A DNA stretch of 64,000 bases from Streptomyces sp. Q6 (GCF_036967205.1 NZ_CP146022.1:4464001-4528000), one strand, 5' to 3'; counted from the first letter of the stretch, positions 27,920 to 35,551 are shown. The notes: generated from the sequence alone by a model not told the origin. Program-made: numbers and translations.

Positions 27920-28413
27920 GCGCGGACCTCCTGACGGCACACGGGGTTCACGCACATCACCACGGCCCGCTCCGGCAGGGCCCGCAGGGACACCGAATCG
28001 CAGGCGGGGCAGCGCCCGGCGATCCGCACGAGCTGCTCCGGGTCGCCGACGGCGCGTCCGCAGCGGGCGGCCATCCGCCGTGCCTCGCTGACCAAGTGGG
28101 CGTCCAGGTCCGGGAGTTCGGCGACGCGCCCGGCGAGATCGGCGAGCCGTCGCAGCCGTACGACGACGGGTGCGGGCCGCGCGGGCCGCAGCCCGAGCCG
28201 TTCGCGCACGGCCTCCTCCAGTTCGACGACCCCGTCGGTGATGTCGCGCAGGGCGTCGGACACGTAGAGCCGGACGGGTGCGCGACCGCCGCCGGAGTCC
28301 GGGCCGCTCCGCTCGCGCAGGGTGCGGCCGCTGGAGGGCGCCAACTCGGCGAGCAGCAGCGGAAATCGCTCGGCCAGGGTGTGCAGCCACAGCGTCGCGG
28401 CGGAGCCACTCAT
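27916..28413 (-). CDS. zinc-ribbon protein of unknown function in regulator operon
   Basis: 165 aa; GGAGG 7 nt before the ATG at 28413. A helical N-terminal part (LWLHTLAERFPLLLAELAPS) and a middle with VRLRRLADLAGRVAELPDLD precede a C-terminal zinc ribbon CPACDSVSLRAL, then VMCVNPVCRQE. Both its ends overlap neighbours by four bases, forming a tightly coupled WhiB - zinc ribbon - HTH operon. Similar proteins occur in Streptomyces prophages; their role is unknown. Confidence 0.65.
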   Translation of the reverse strand: MSGSAATLWLHTLAERFPLLLAELAPSSGRTLRERSGPDSGGGRAPVRLYVSDALRDITDGVVELEEAVRERLGLRPARPAPVVVRLRRLADLAGRVAELPDLDAHLVSEARRMAARCGRAVGDPEQLVRIAGRCPACDSVSLRALPERAVVMCVNPVCRQEVRA

Positions 28414-28709
28414 CGCACATCCTCCTCTGCGCTCCGTACCGGCACCTCGCGTCCGTTGCGCCACAGCCGGCCCCCGCTGACCCCGTCGAACCAGGTGTGC
28501 GCGGGGTCGACCACGGCCTCGCACAGCTCCCGGATCGCACATTGGTTGCACGCTCGCAACGTATGGGCGGCGTCGGTGGGGTCGCGAGTGAAGACGTAGT
28601 GGGAGGGGAGGGACGCGCAGGCGGCGGATCTGCGCCAGTCGAGCTCGTCGTCGTGAAGTGGAAAACCCCTGCTCAATAGGGGTTTCGAAGAAGTTGCAGG
28701 GCTGAACAC
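28410..28709 (-). CDS. WhiB-like Fe-S transcription factor
   Basis: 99 aa from a GTG with GGAGG 8 nt upstream. Four cysteines bind a 4Fe-4S cluster, C31-x22-C54-x2-C57-x5-C63 (AACASLP, ACNQC, ELC), followed by the beta-turn region TWFDGVSGGRLWRNGR, where the family usually has G-V-W-G-G. Phage and prophage WhiB proteins modulate sigma-factor regions. Its promoter region holds a perfect SOS-type palindrome, so this may be the damage-responsive switch of the tail module. Confidence 0.88.
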   Translation of the reverse strand: MFSPATSSKPLLSRGFPLHDDELDWRRSAACASLPSHYVFTRDPTDAAHTLRACNQCAIRELCEAVVDPAHTWFDGVSGGRLWRNGREVPVRSAEEDVR

Positions 28710-28732
28710 GTGCAGCGCCTCCCCACGTATGG

Positions 28733-28744
28733 GAACATTTGTTC
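28733..28744. promoter_or_regulatory. LexA/SOS-box-like palindrome before whiB-like gene
   Basis: GAACATTTGTTC is a perfect GAAC-N4-GTTC palindrome, the core of the actinobacterial/Bacillus LexA box. Its near end lies 23 bp upstream of the WhiB-like start codon and is followed by CGAG. No other regulator site with this sequence was noticed nearby. Confidence 0.65.
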
Positions 28745-28777
28745 GAGAAAAGCGAACGCGCGATCAGAGTCGCATGA

Positions 28778-28903
28778 TGCGTGCGCGTGCGCAAGCGACT
28801 ACAGGGAGTCGAGAGACGAAGGAGAGGAGCGAGGTGTGAGCGCCAAAAGAGGCTTCCGCTAATGGAGTTGGTGTCAAGGTCTCCCTCTGCGTGCGCGTGC
28901 GCA
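28778..28903. repeat. repeated TGCGTGCGCGTGCGCA motif in divergent promoter region
   Basis: The identical 16-mer lies at 28778-28793 and 28888-28903, exactly 110 bp apart. A shorter TGCGTGCGCGC follows at 28913-28923. The inner GTGCGC-GT-GCGCAC is nearly palindromic, as expected of an operator. They lie between the WhiB-like gene (minus) and the XRE gene (plus), so autoregulation by the XRE protein is a reasonable guess. Confidence 0.5.
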
Positions 28904-28961
28904 CACCTATCGTGCGTGCGCGCTCGGTACGCTGTGCCCGCGACGAGGGGAGATCAACGTC

Positions 28962-29453
28962 ATGGGCAGCAGTTCGTGGGCACGCGCCCACACCGACCCG
29001 GATCAACGGGACGACGCGGAGGAGGCGGCGCGCGCCGGGCTCGACGCGTTCGCGGGCTGGATCGAGGACCTGATGCGGCAGCGCGGCTACACCATCGACA
29101 GCCCGCGCGGCGGCGGCCGTTCCCGCCTGGCCGACGACGCCGGGGTGCACCGGGCGGCCGTCAGCAGGCTGTTGCAGCGGCAGAGCATGCCCGACCTGGA
29201 GACCATGCGCCGCCTGGCCGTGGCGCTCGGGGTGCCGCTGCGCGACGTACTGATCCGCTCCGGCCGGCTCTCCGAGGAGGATCTGCCGGTTGGCGGGACG
29301 CAGGAAGGGAATCCAGGGAACGGGTCCGCTGAAGGGACGCGTCTGACGCCCGAGGAGGCTGCCCGCAGAATGGGCGTACCGCCCGAATTGCGGGAGACGT
29401 TCGTCAGGGTGGCGAAGCAGTTCCTGCCGGGCGGTGACTCGATGAACAGGTGA
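28962..29453 (+). CDS. XRE-family helix-turn-helix regulator
   Basis: 163 aa; GGGGAG precedes the ATG. The HTH is at about residues 46-90 (RSRLADDAGVHRAAVSRLLQ, then MPDLETMRRLAVALGVPLRD). A Gly/Glu linker and a C-terminal tail with LTPEEAARRMGVPPELRET follow. XRE proteins like this serve as phage-type repressors. It is divergent from the WhiB-like gene across about 250 bp holding the SOS-like palindrome and repeated motifs, which makes it the best candidate repressor of the tail module. Confidence 0.82.
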   Translation: MGSSSWARAHTDPDQRDDAEEAARAGLDAFAGWIEDLMRQRGYTIDSPRGGGRSRLADDAGVHRAAVSRLLQRQSMPDLETMRRLAVALGVPLRDVLIRSGRLSEEDLPVGGTQEGNPGNGSAEGTRLTPEEAARRMGVPPELRETFVRVAKQFLPGGDSMNR

Positions 29454-29487
29454 CCGCCCCTGGGGAGGGGTGGAAGGGTGGGGACAT

Positions 29488-29994
29488 ATGGGGCGCGACA
29501 GAGTCGACGCACGGACGGACGCGTCCACGCGCGGCACGGGGGACTCGTCCGACACGGGCGCCACGGACGGGGCCGCACGCCTCACGGGGGAGCTGCTGGT
29601 CGAACTGGGCCGCAAGATAGCGGAGTTCGGCGAACGCGCGGTACGGATCGTCACGGTCGACGAGATGGAGCGCGAGCAGGTCGTCTGGTTCCGCCTCGGC
29701 TGGGAGGAGCACGCCCGCCACGCGGCGGGCGAGCCCCCGGCCCCACCCGCCCAGAACGCCGTCCCCGCACGGCTGTTGACGTTCCCGGAGCGCGCCCCCG
29801 ACTTAGTCGAGGAGCCCCGCCACGACCGCTACGACGACGCGGTGGAACCCGGAACGGGCGGCCCTGCCCCGCTCCCGACGGTCCCCGACGCGAACGTACG
29901 CGACCTCATGCCGCACCGCCCCGCCTGGCCCCGCGGGACCACGCCCCCACCCCGCCCGACAGCCCGACCCCAGGCGCGCCCGGCGCCGGAGTAG
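29488..29994 (+). CDS. hypothetical protein downstream of XRE regulator
   Basis: 168 aa; a purine-rich GGGTGGGGAC precedes the ATG at 29488. A helical core at residues ~30-75 (TGELLVELGRKIAEFGERAV, VDEMEREQVVWFRLGWEEHA) is followed by a Pro/Ala/Arg-rich tail of about 90 residues that is likely disordered. No known domain recognised. It is 34 nt after the XRE gene and probably co-transcribed with it. Confidence 0.6.
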   Translation: MGRDRVDARTDASTRGTGDSSDTGATDGAARLTGELLVELGRKIAEFGERAVRIVTVDEMEREQVVWFRLGWEEHARHAAGEPPAPPAQNAVPARLLTFPERAPDLVEEPRHDRYDDAVEPGTGGPAPLPTVPDANVRDLMPHRPAWPRGTTPPPRPTARPQARPAPE

Positions 29995-30075
29995 GGGCGG
30001 GGTGCGGCTGGGCCCGACAGCGGGGGATTCCCGGGGCCGGCCCCGCCGCGTCGAGGACCGTGTGACGTGGGAGGG

Positions 30076-30855
30076 CTACTTCAGGGCGACGCTGTCGCCG
30101 GTGGCCGTCACCGGGCTCGTGGTGCTCGTGCCCGCGAACTTCCAGCGCCAGGTGCCCGCCGCGTTCGCCGTGACCGTCGTCCTCAGCTTGCCCGCGCTGT
30201 CCGTCGTCACGTTCTTGACGGTGGCGTACGTCGACGAGCCGGACTTCTTGAACTGAAGGGCCACGGACTGGGACGTGTAGCCGGCGTAGACGTTCGTGTT
30301 CCAGTTCGCGCGGGTCAGGGCGCCGGTCACGGTCAGGGTGCGGCCCTTGGCGACGGGCTCGGGGCTCGCCTGGGTGGTGGTCAGCTTGGCGTACCGCTTC
30401 ACCTTCACCGACCTGCTGCTGTCGAGCGTGTAGAAGTCCGTGTCGTAGGCCGCGGCCTCCGCGTCGAGGTGCCAGGTGCCCGCCCGGGTGTTCTGGAGGT
30501 CGGCGTAGTCGTCGCTGTCGTTCGCGTCGAAGGAGTACGTCCAGGTGCACTTCATCGTCGTCGACGTGGGCCGGGTGCAGGTGGCCGCGTGGGGGAAGGC
30601 GATGTGGTCGTCGGGGCTGATCAGCTTGCCGCCGTAGATGCCCTTGATCCCGGAGTCGTCCTTGGCGGTCGCCACGACGGTCAGCGACCGCGCGGCGCTG
30701 ACGCCCACGTTCACGGTCGACGTGCTGAACGTCACCGACGTGAACGTGGTGTCGCCCTTGTGCGTGTCCGCCTGCGCGGCGGGGGCGAGGAGGGTGAGCA
30801 GTGCGAGGGTGCCGCTCGCGGCGAGGGCACCGGTGGCGGCCGTACGGATGCGCAT
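30076..30855 (-). CDS. secreted beta-sandwich protein, Streptomyces calcium-binding-type family
   Basis: 259 aa from the ATG at 30855. A signal peptide (MRIRTAATGALAASGTLALL, cleaved after AQA) leads into two modules. The first, ~30-165, has SLTVVATAKDDSGIKGIYGG. The second, ~170-259, has ASPEPVAKGRTLTVTGALTR, NWNTNVYAGYTSQSVALQF and a final TSPVTATGDSVALK. This architecture recurs in Streptomyces secreted proteins of unknown role. A single gene with about 250 bp upstream before the divergent SnoaL gene; that gap contains the palindrome TTAC-N7-GTAA at 30990-31004. Confidence 0.8.
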   Translation of the reverse strand: MRIRTAATGALAASGTLALLTLLAPAAQADTHKGDTTFTSVTFSTSTVNVGVSAARSLTVVATAKDDSGIKGIYGGKLISPDDHIAFPHAATCTRPTSTTMKCTWTYSFDANDSDDYADLQNTRAGTWHLDAEAAAYDTDFYTLDSSRSVKVKRYAKLTTTQASPEPVAKGRTLTVTGALTRANWNTNVYAGYTSQSVALQFKKSGSSTYATVKNVTTDSAGKLRTTVTANAAGTWRWKFAGTSTTSPVTATGDSVALK

Positions 30856-31109
30856 GGTTCTCCAGGCAGGTGAGCCGGATCTCGGTCCGGGCGAGGAGAA
30901 GACGTGCGGCGGGGCGGGTTGGTTGTACGAGGCAGGTACGGCCCTTGTGCGGCGGCCGGTGCGTGCGCCGGGCCTGCGCGCACCGGGCATTACCTGGCAC
31001 GTAATCGCGCCCCGCACGCCGCCCCGGCACTCTGAAGTCACCGGAACCCGGGCGGCGCACTCCGCTCGGGCTCCGGGTCCCGGACACGGAATCCCTGGAG
31101 GCTTTCGCC

Positions 31110-31508
31110 ATGAACGCTCACGACACCGCCGTCGCCCGCTACTTCGAGGCCTGGAACGCCCGTACGTCCGAGGAGCGCGCCAAGGCGGTCGCCGCCGCCT
31201 GGACCGAGGACGGCAGCTACACCGACCCGCTGGCGGAGGTCGCGGGGCACGAGGGGATCGCGGCCGTCGTCGCAGCCGCGCACGAGCAGTTCCCGGGGTT
31301 CGCCTTCCGGCGGCTCGGCGCGGTGGACGGGCACCACCGGCTGGCGCGGTTCGGCTGGGAGCTGGTGTCGCGGGCGGACGGGTCGGCGCCCGTCGCCGGG
31401 TTCGACGTGGTCGAGCTCGCCGAGGACGGCCGGATCCGTGCGGTCCACGGATTCCTCGACCGGGTGCCGGCGCAGGCATCCGAGGCCGCCGAGGTGTCCG
31501 AAGCGTGA
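31110..31508 (+). CDS. SnoaL-like (NTF2-fold) protein
   Basis: 132 aa; GGAGG 8 nt before the ATG. The NTF2-like cone begins DTAVARYFEAWNARTSEERA, then AAAWTEDGSYTDPLAEVAGH and FDVVELAEDGRIRAVHGFLD. Members include polyketide cyclases, small isomerases and non-enzymatic binders. Without a biosynthetic context no reaction can be assigned. Confidence 0.78.
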   Translation: MNAHDTAVARYFEAWNARTSEERAKAVAAAWTEDGSYTDPLAEVAGHEGIAAVVAAAHEQFPGFAFRRLGAVDGHHRLARFGWELVSRADGSAPVAGFDVVELAEDGRIRAVHGFLDRVPAQASEAAEVSEA

Positions 31509-31687
31509 AGGACTGGTGACGACAGAAGCCGGATGTCCGAAATCCGCTGTATCTGGCTTCATGTGGGGAAGTAACGGATCCGGTTTCGTTGCGGTGTGGC
31601 TTCATCTCTTGACCCCGCGTGGGCGGCCGAGTTGGCTTCGAGCCACCTCGGTCGCATCGTCGCGGCCACGTCAGGGAGGTATCCGTA

Positions 31688-32812
31688 ATGAACACGCGAA
31701 TGCGATCCGCCGCCATGGTCGGCGCCGCATCCGTCCTGCTGGTCTCGCTCTCGGCCTGCGGTGGTGTGCTGCCCGGCGGGGGCAGCGACTCCGACACGCC
31801 TGCTCGCAAGGGCAACGATGTCAAGATAGGTCTGCTCCTCCCGGAGCGTGAGACCGCCCGCTACGAGAAGTTCGACTACCCCATCATCATGAAGACGGTG
31901 GCCAAGTTGACCTCGGGCAAGGGCACGCTGATCTACAAGAACGCGAAAGAAGACGCGCTCCTGCAGAAGCGGCAGATGCAGGACATGATCGACGCCCAGG
32001 TGGACGCCATCCTCGTGGACGCCGTCGACTCCAAGGTCATCGCCGCGTCGGTGCAGAAGGCGAAGGACGCGGGCATCCACGTCATCGCGTACGACCGTCT
32101 CGCGCAGGGCCCGGTCGAGGCGTACGTCGGCTTCGACAACGAGCTCGTCGGCCAGACCCAGGGCAAGGCCCTTCTCGAGGCGCTCGGCTCCGGCGCCACC
32201 AAGAGCAGCAAGATCGTGATGATCAACGGCGCGCCCACCGACCCGAACGCGGCGGTCTTCAAGGAGGCCGCCCGCGCGGAGCTCGGCGACGCGGTGACGA
32301 TCGCCAAGTCGTCCGACATCGTCGGCTGGAAGCCGAAGAACGCGCAGACGGCCATGGAACAGGCCATCACGTCGATCGGCGCCGACCACATCGCCGGTGT
32401 CTACTCCGCGAACGACGGCATGGCCGGCGGCATCATCACCGCGCTCAAGAACGCGGGCGTCACCGACCTGCCCCCGATCACCGGCCAGGACGCCGAACTC
32501 GCCGCGGTGCAGCGGATTCTCGTGGGCGACCAGTACATGAGCGTCTACAAGCCGTACCCCGAGGAGGCGGCCACCGCGGCCGAGATGGCGGTGCGCATCG
32601 CGCAGGGCCGCTCGATCGAGTTCGAGGCGCTCGCGATGAACGCCACGGACAGCCCGACGACGAAGCAGATCCGCACGGCGAGCGTCAGTGTGGTCGCGCT
32701 GACCCGCAAGAACATCAAGAGCACCGTGATCAAGGACGGCATCTTCTCGGTGAAGGAGATCTGCACGCCGAAGTACGAGGCGGCGTGCGCGGAGGCGGGT
32801 CTGACGAAGTAG
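31688..32812 (+). CDS. sugar ABC transporter substrate-binding lipoprotein (orphan)
   Basis: 374 aa; GGGAGG 8 nt before the ATG at 31688. The lipobox is LSAC (Cys ~23). The periplasmic-binding fold (XylF/ChvE/RbsB cluster) shows VKIGLLLPERETARYEKFDY, QMQDMIDAQVDAILVDAVDS, VYSANDGMAGGIITALKNAG and ITGQDAELAAVQRILVGDQY. Such proteins bind aldopentoses, aldohexoses or oligosaccharides outside the membrane. No ATPase or permease gene is adjacent, so it must share a transporter encoded elsewhere or act as a receptor. Confidence 0.88.
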   Translation: MNTRMRSAAMVGAASVLLVSLSACGGVLPGGGSDSDTPARKGNDVKIGLLLPERETARYEKFDYPIIMKTVAKLTSGKGTLIYKNAKEDALLQKRQMQDMIDAQVDAILVDAVDSKVIAASVQKAKDAGIHVIAYDRLAQGPVEAYVGFDNELVGQTQGKALLEALGSGATKSSKIVMINGAPTDPNAAVFKEAARAELGDAVTIAKSSDIVGWKPKNAQTAMEQAITSIGADHIAGVYSANDGMAGGIITALKNAGVTDLPPITGQDAELAAVQRILVGDQYMSVYKPYPEEAATAAEMAVRIAQGRSIEFEALAMNATDSPTTKQIRTASVSVVALTRKNIKSTVIKDGIFSVKEICTPKYEAACAEAGLTK

Positions 32813-32842
32813 TTACGGAGGGCTGAGGACGAGGCGGAGGGG

Positions 32843-32869
32843 CAGCCCGCCGCCGTGCGGGCGGGGCTG
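32843..32869. terminator. hairpin between convergent genes
   Basis: An imperfect GC-rich inverted repeat (CAGCCCGCC to GGGCGGGGCTG) lies between the sugar-binding protein stop and the LuxR-type stop. Its stability is plausible but it has a bulge. Confidence 0.4.
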
Positions 32870-32879
32870 GTGCGATTCG

Positions 32880-33854
32880 TCAGTTCGTCTCGTCCAAAAT
32901 CCCTGACTGGCCGATGAGGTAGCCCAGTTGAGCCCGGCTGTCGCTGCCCAGGGTGGCGGCGAGTTTGGCTATGTGGACGCGGACCGTGCGGATGTTCATC
33001 CCGAGGCGCTCGGCGATGACGGCGTCTGTGTGTCCCTCGATGAGCAGGGTGGCGATGGTCCGCTGCCGCGTGGTGATCTCCCCCGGCGTCGACTCCTCAC
33101 CCGCGTCCTGAGGGAACAGCGGTGTGGCCAGCCGCCACAGCCGGTCGAAGGTCGTCGCCAGATAGGAGATCAGTGCCGGGTGCCTGATCTCCATGGCGAC
33201 GGTGCGGTCGGAATTGGCCGGGATGAAGGCGACCTTGCGGTCCAGCATGATGAGCCGCTCCGTCACCTCGTCGAGGGTGCGTACCTGGACGTCGCCGCTG
33301 AGCCGCTCGAAGTGGGCGAGGGTCGACGGGTAGTGGCGGGCGGGATGTTGGTACAGCGTCCGCATGCGTGCGCCCCTGTCCAGGAGTCGCTGCTCGCGAG
33401 GTCGATTACTGGCCAGGAGCTCCGGGGGGCGCGGACCGCCGGGCTGAATGGTCAGGAGTTCCTCGGAGGACTCCTCGGAGGCTTCCTGGATGGCGTCGTT
33501 GATCCGGTGGAGGCCCAGCACGATGCTGACCATCGGCCCGTCGGGGACGGCGGCGCGCTGCGCGTCCAGAGCGATCAGTGGGGCGAACGACGCCGCGAGC
33601 TTCTCACCCCGGGTGCGCTGAAGGGTGATGTTCTCCTCGACCGCCCGCAGTAGACCGGGAAGTGCCACGGCCGGCGGGACGGGGCGCATCCACTGCGGAT
33701 CGTCGGCGTCCTGTTTGAGGAGTCCGAACGATCTGAGACACGGCGCTCGGTCCGCCTCCCTGGCGGCGACTCTTCCTTCTCGTAGTGCCCGCGAGTACAC
33801 GCTCAGGGCCGCGTCGCACAGTTCTCCCGCTGCGTGGGTGTGGGGTTCGACCAT
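32880..33854 (-). CDS. LuxR-type regulator with sensory N-domain (second of tandem pair)
   Basis: 324 aa. The ATG at 33854 overlaps the upstream gene's stop (TGATG). A long N-terminal region (~1-250) contains PCLRSFGLLKQDADDPQWMR and a TrmB/PLD-like segment GARMRTLYQHPARHYPSTLA. The C-terminal LuxR HTH is at ~255-315 (TDAVIAERLGMNIRTVRVHI, then GSDSRAQLGYL). There is no phosphoacceptor domain, so activity is likely set by a ligand or partner bound to the N-domain. It is a paralogue of the next gene and divergent, via that gene, from a secreted peptide gene. Confidence 0.85.
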   Translation of the reverse strand: MVEPHTHAAGELCDAALSVYSRALREGRVAAREADRAPCLRSFGLLKQDADDPQWMRPVPPAVALPGLLRAVEENITLQRTRGEKLAASFAPLIALDAQRAAVPDGPMVSIVLGLHRINDAIQEASEESSEELLTIQPGGPRPPELLASNRPREQRLLDRGARMRTLYQHPARHYPSTLAHFERLSGDVQVRTLDEVTERLIMLDRKVAFIPANSDRTVAMEIRHPALISYLATTFDRLWRLATPLFPQDAGEESTPGEITTRQRTIATLLIEGHTDAVIAERLGMNIRTVRVHIAKLAATLGSDSRAQLGYLIGQSGILDETN

Positions 33855-34879
33855 CACGTGTGGCTCTCTTTGCTCGGCGTCCCGGGCTCCTGGTCGAGGA
33901 TCCCCGATCGTGCGATCAGATAGCCCAGTTGAGCACGGCTTCCGCTGCCGAGAGTCGCTGCGATCTTGGCGATGTGGGCGCGGCAGGTGCGTACGTTCAT
34001 GCCGAGACGTCTGGCGATGGCCTCGTCCACGTGCCCTTCGACCAGGAGCTTGGCTATGGAGCGCTGGACTCCGGTGACGCCGTCGATGGGCGGGGCGTAG
34101 GGGGCCGCGTCCTCCAGTATCGGCACCGCGCGTTGCCAGAGCTGTTCGAAGACCTTCGCCAAGTACGCGACGAGACCGGGATGGCGCAGTTCCAGGGCGA
34201 CCTGGAGGCCGGTGTCGCGGTCGTCGGACGCGGGGATGAACGCCACGGTCCTGTCGAAGATCATCAACCGCTCGATGAGCTCTTCCAGCGTGCGGATCTC
34301 GACATTGCCCTCCGCCATGACCTGCGCGTACGCCAACGTCCCTTGACTGTGGCGCGCTGTGTGCTGGTACAGGGTGCGCATGGTGATCCCGCGTTCCAGG
34401 ACGCCTTTGCTGAGCTTCATGGCCTCGGTCAGCGCGTACTCGCTGCGGCCGCCGCCGGGCTGCACGGTCAGGATCTCTGACTCGCACTCGGTCGTGGCGA
34501 GTTCTATGGCCGCGTTGATGCGGCTGAATCCCTCCAGCACTGTGATGGAGTGAGCCGTCGGACGCCCCTGCGCGCTGATGGCCATGAATGGCTCAAAGGC
34601 ATCGGCGAGTTCGACCGCTAGCGTCCGGCGCTCCTGAATCTCTCTTTCGAGCGGTTGCAGGCGTCGGGTCAGCGCCGCCGTGGGGGGAACCGGGCGCAGC
34701 CACTCCGCGTCGTCCGGATCCGGGTGCAGGAGGGCGAACTCCATGAGGCATGGTGCTGTGGTGGCCTCTTCGCGGGAGATGCGCCCAGACTGGAGTGCAC
34801 TGGCGTAAAGGCGTCGTCCCTCCCCGCACAGTTCAGTCACCGGATGAGGATGTGTCTGAATTGCGTCTTCTGGTCTCAT
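33854..34879 (-). CDS. LuxR-type regulator with sensory N-domain (first of tandem pair)
   Basis: 341 aa from the ATG at 34879; GGAGG is only 1-2 nt away, so the start may be a little further in. It has the same architecture as its downstream paralogue: PCLMEFALLHPDPDDAEWLR, GITMRTLYQHTARHSQGTLA and a C-terminal HTH VDEAIARRLGMNVRTCRAHI with GSGSRAQLGYLIARSGILD. The two are coupled and clearly arose by duplication. It is transcribed away from the small secreted peptide gene across about 105 bp, a classic arrangement for a regulator and its target. Confidence 0.85.
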   Translation of the reverse strand: MRPEDAIQTHPHPVTELCGEGRRLYASALQSGRISREEATTAPCLMEFALLHPDPDDAEWLRPVPPTAALTRRLQPLEREIQERRTLAVELADAFEPFMAISAQGRPTAHSITVLEGFSRINAAIELATTECESEILTVQPGGGRSEYALTEAMKLSKGVLERGITMRTLYQHTARHSQGTLAYAQVMAEGNVEIRTLEELIERLMIFDRTVAFIPASDDRDTGLQVALELRHPGLVAYLAKVFEQLWQRAVPILEDAAPYAPPIDGVTGVQRSIAKLLVEGHVDEAIARRLGMNVRTCRAHIAKIAATLGSGSRAQLGYLIARSGILDQEPGTPSKESHT

Positions 34880-34985
34880 TCCTCCACCCCCCAGGGTCCT
34901 GAACGTGCAGGAACATGATGCATCGCTTCTGTGGTGTTTGCGTGACTGAATGAGTCATCGTCATGAGTGCCGGGGGAGAGTAGCC

Positions 34986-35201
34986 ATGGAAGTGAGGACG
35001 AGGCCCGCTATGTGCAAGAAGATGGTTCGGTCAGCGCTCGCTCTTGCCTTCTCTGTCGGGGTCGCGCTGGGTGCTGTCAGCACGCTCGACCTGCACTGGG
35101 GCAGCAGCGCCACGGGTGTGCAGGCCATCGCACCCCCGGATCTGCACTGGGGCGGCGCCCCGGTGATCGATTCGGAGAGCAAGACGGACGTAGCCGCATG
35201 A
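34986..35201 (+). CDS. small secreted peptide precursor with two DLHWG motifs
   Basis: 71 aa; GGGAG 7 nt before the ATG at 34986. An N-terminal export signal has a basic start (RTRPAMCKKMVR) and a hydrophobic core at about residues 16-32 (ALALAFSVGVALGAV). Immediately after come two identical pentapeptides, DLHWG at 35-39 and 52-56, with a 17-residue period, then a polar tail. Repeated short motifs directly behind an export signal resemble signalling-peptide precursors, but this is inference. Its stop overlaps the next start (ATGA). I do not recognise the family. Confidence 0.65.
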   Translation: MEVRTRPAMCKKMVRSALALAFSVGVALGAVSTLDLHWGSSATGVQAIAPPDLHWGGAPVIDSESKTDVAA

Positions 35202-35551
35202 TCACCCCACCCGACGACAGATCACTCCGCCGCGAACTCGCGATCGCCTACCGCTCCGGCTGGCACACGATCGATCTCGTGACGGCGATCCCGAACCCCG
35301 GCGACTCGCTGATGGTCACCCTCTTCGGGGAGCCGATCATCGTGGCGAGGGACGAGGGGGACGACATCCGGGCCTACCGGTGTCTGCGCCGGCCCCGTGG
35401 GGCGCCGCAGCCGGTGCGGACCGTCGTCCGGTACGGAATGATCTTCGTCAATCTCGACCAGCGGGATCACCAGCTGGTCGGGGACGCGGGACCCGAGGTC
35501 GAGGCCTCCGATGTCCCGTCCCGCACCACAGCCACCCCCCGCAGTGCCTGA
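35198..35551 (+). CDS. Rieske-like domain protein lacking cluster ligands
   Basis: 117 aa, translationally coupled to the peptide gene. The N-terminal ~90 residues follow a Rieske-oxygenase N-domain: RSGWHTIDLVTAIPNPGDSL, TLFGEPIIVARDEGDDIRAY, then MIFVNLDQ. The canonical C-x-H ... C-x2-H ligands are missing: the only cysteine is in YRCLRRPRGAP, where relatives have CPHRGAP. It cannot hold a 2Fe-2S cluster as known. It may be a repurposed binding domain acting on the peptide or the regulators, or a decaying oxygenase fragment. Confidence 0.6.
   Translation: MITPPDDRSLRRELAIAYRSGWHTIDLVTAIPNPGDSLMVTLFGEPIIVARDEGDDIRAYRCLRRPRGAPQPVRTVVRYGMIFVNLDQRDHQLVGDAGPEVEASDVPSRTTATPRSA

Noticed and set aside
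18030-28709. Contractile injection system (eCIS) or complete prophage
   Set aside because: No sheath, spike, AAA+ ATPase or baseplate wedge genes for eCIS; no capsid, portal, terminase or integrase for a prophage.
17333-28960. Attachment sites or tRNA target for the tail module
   Set aside because: No tRNA gene or flanking direct repeat was recognisable by eye at either end, and no integrase is present.
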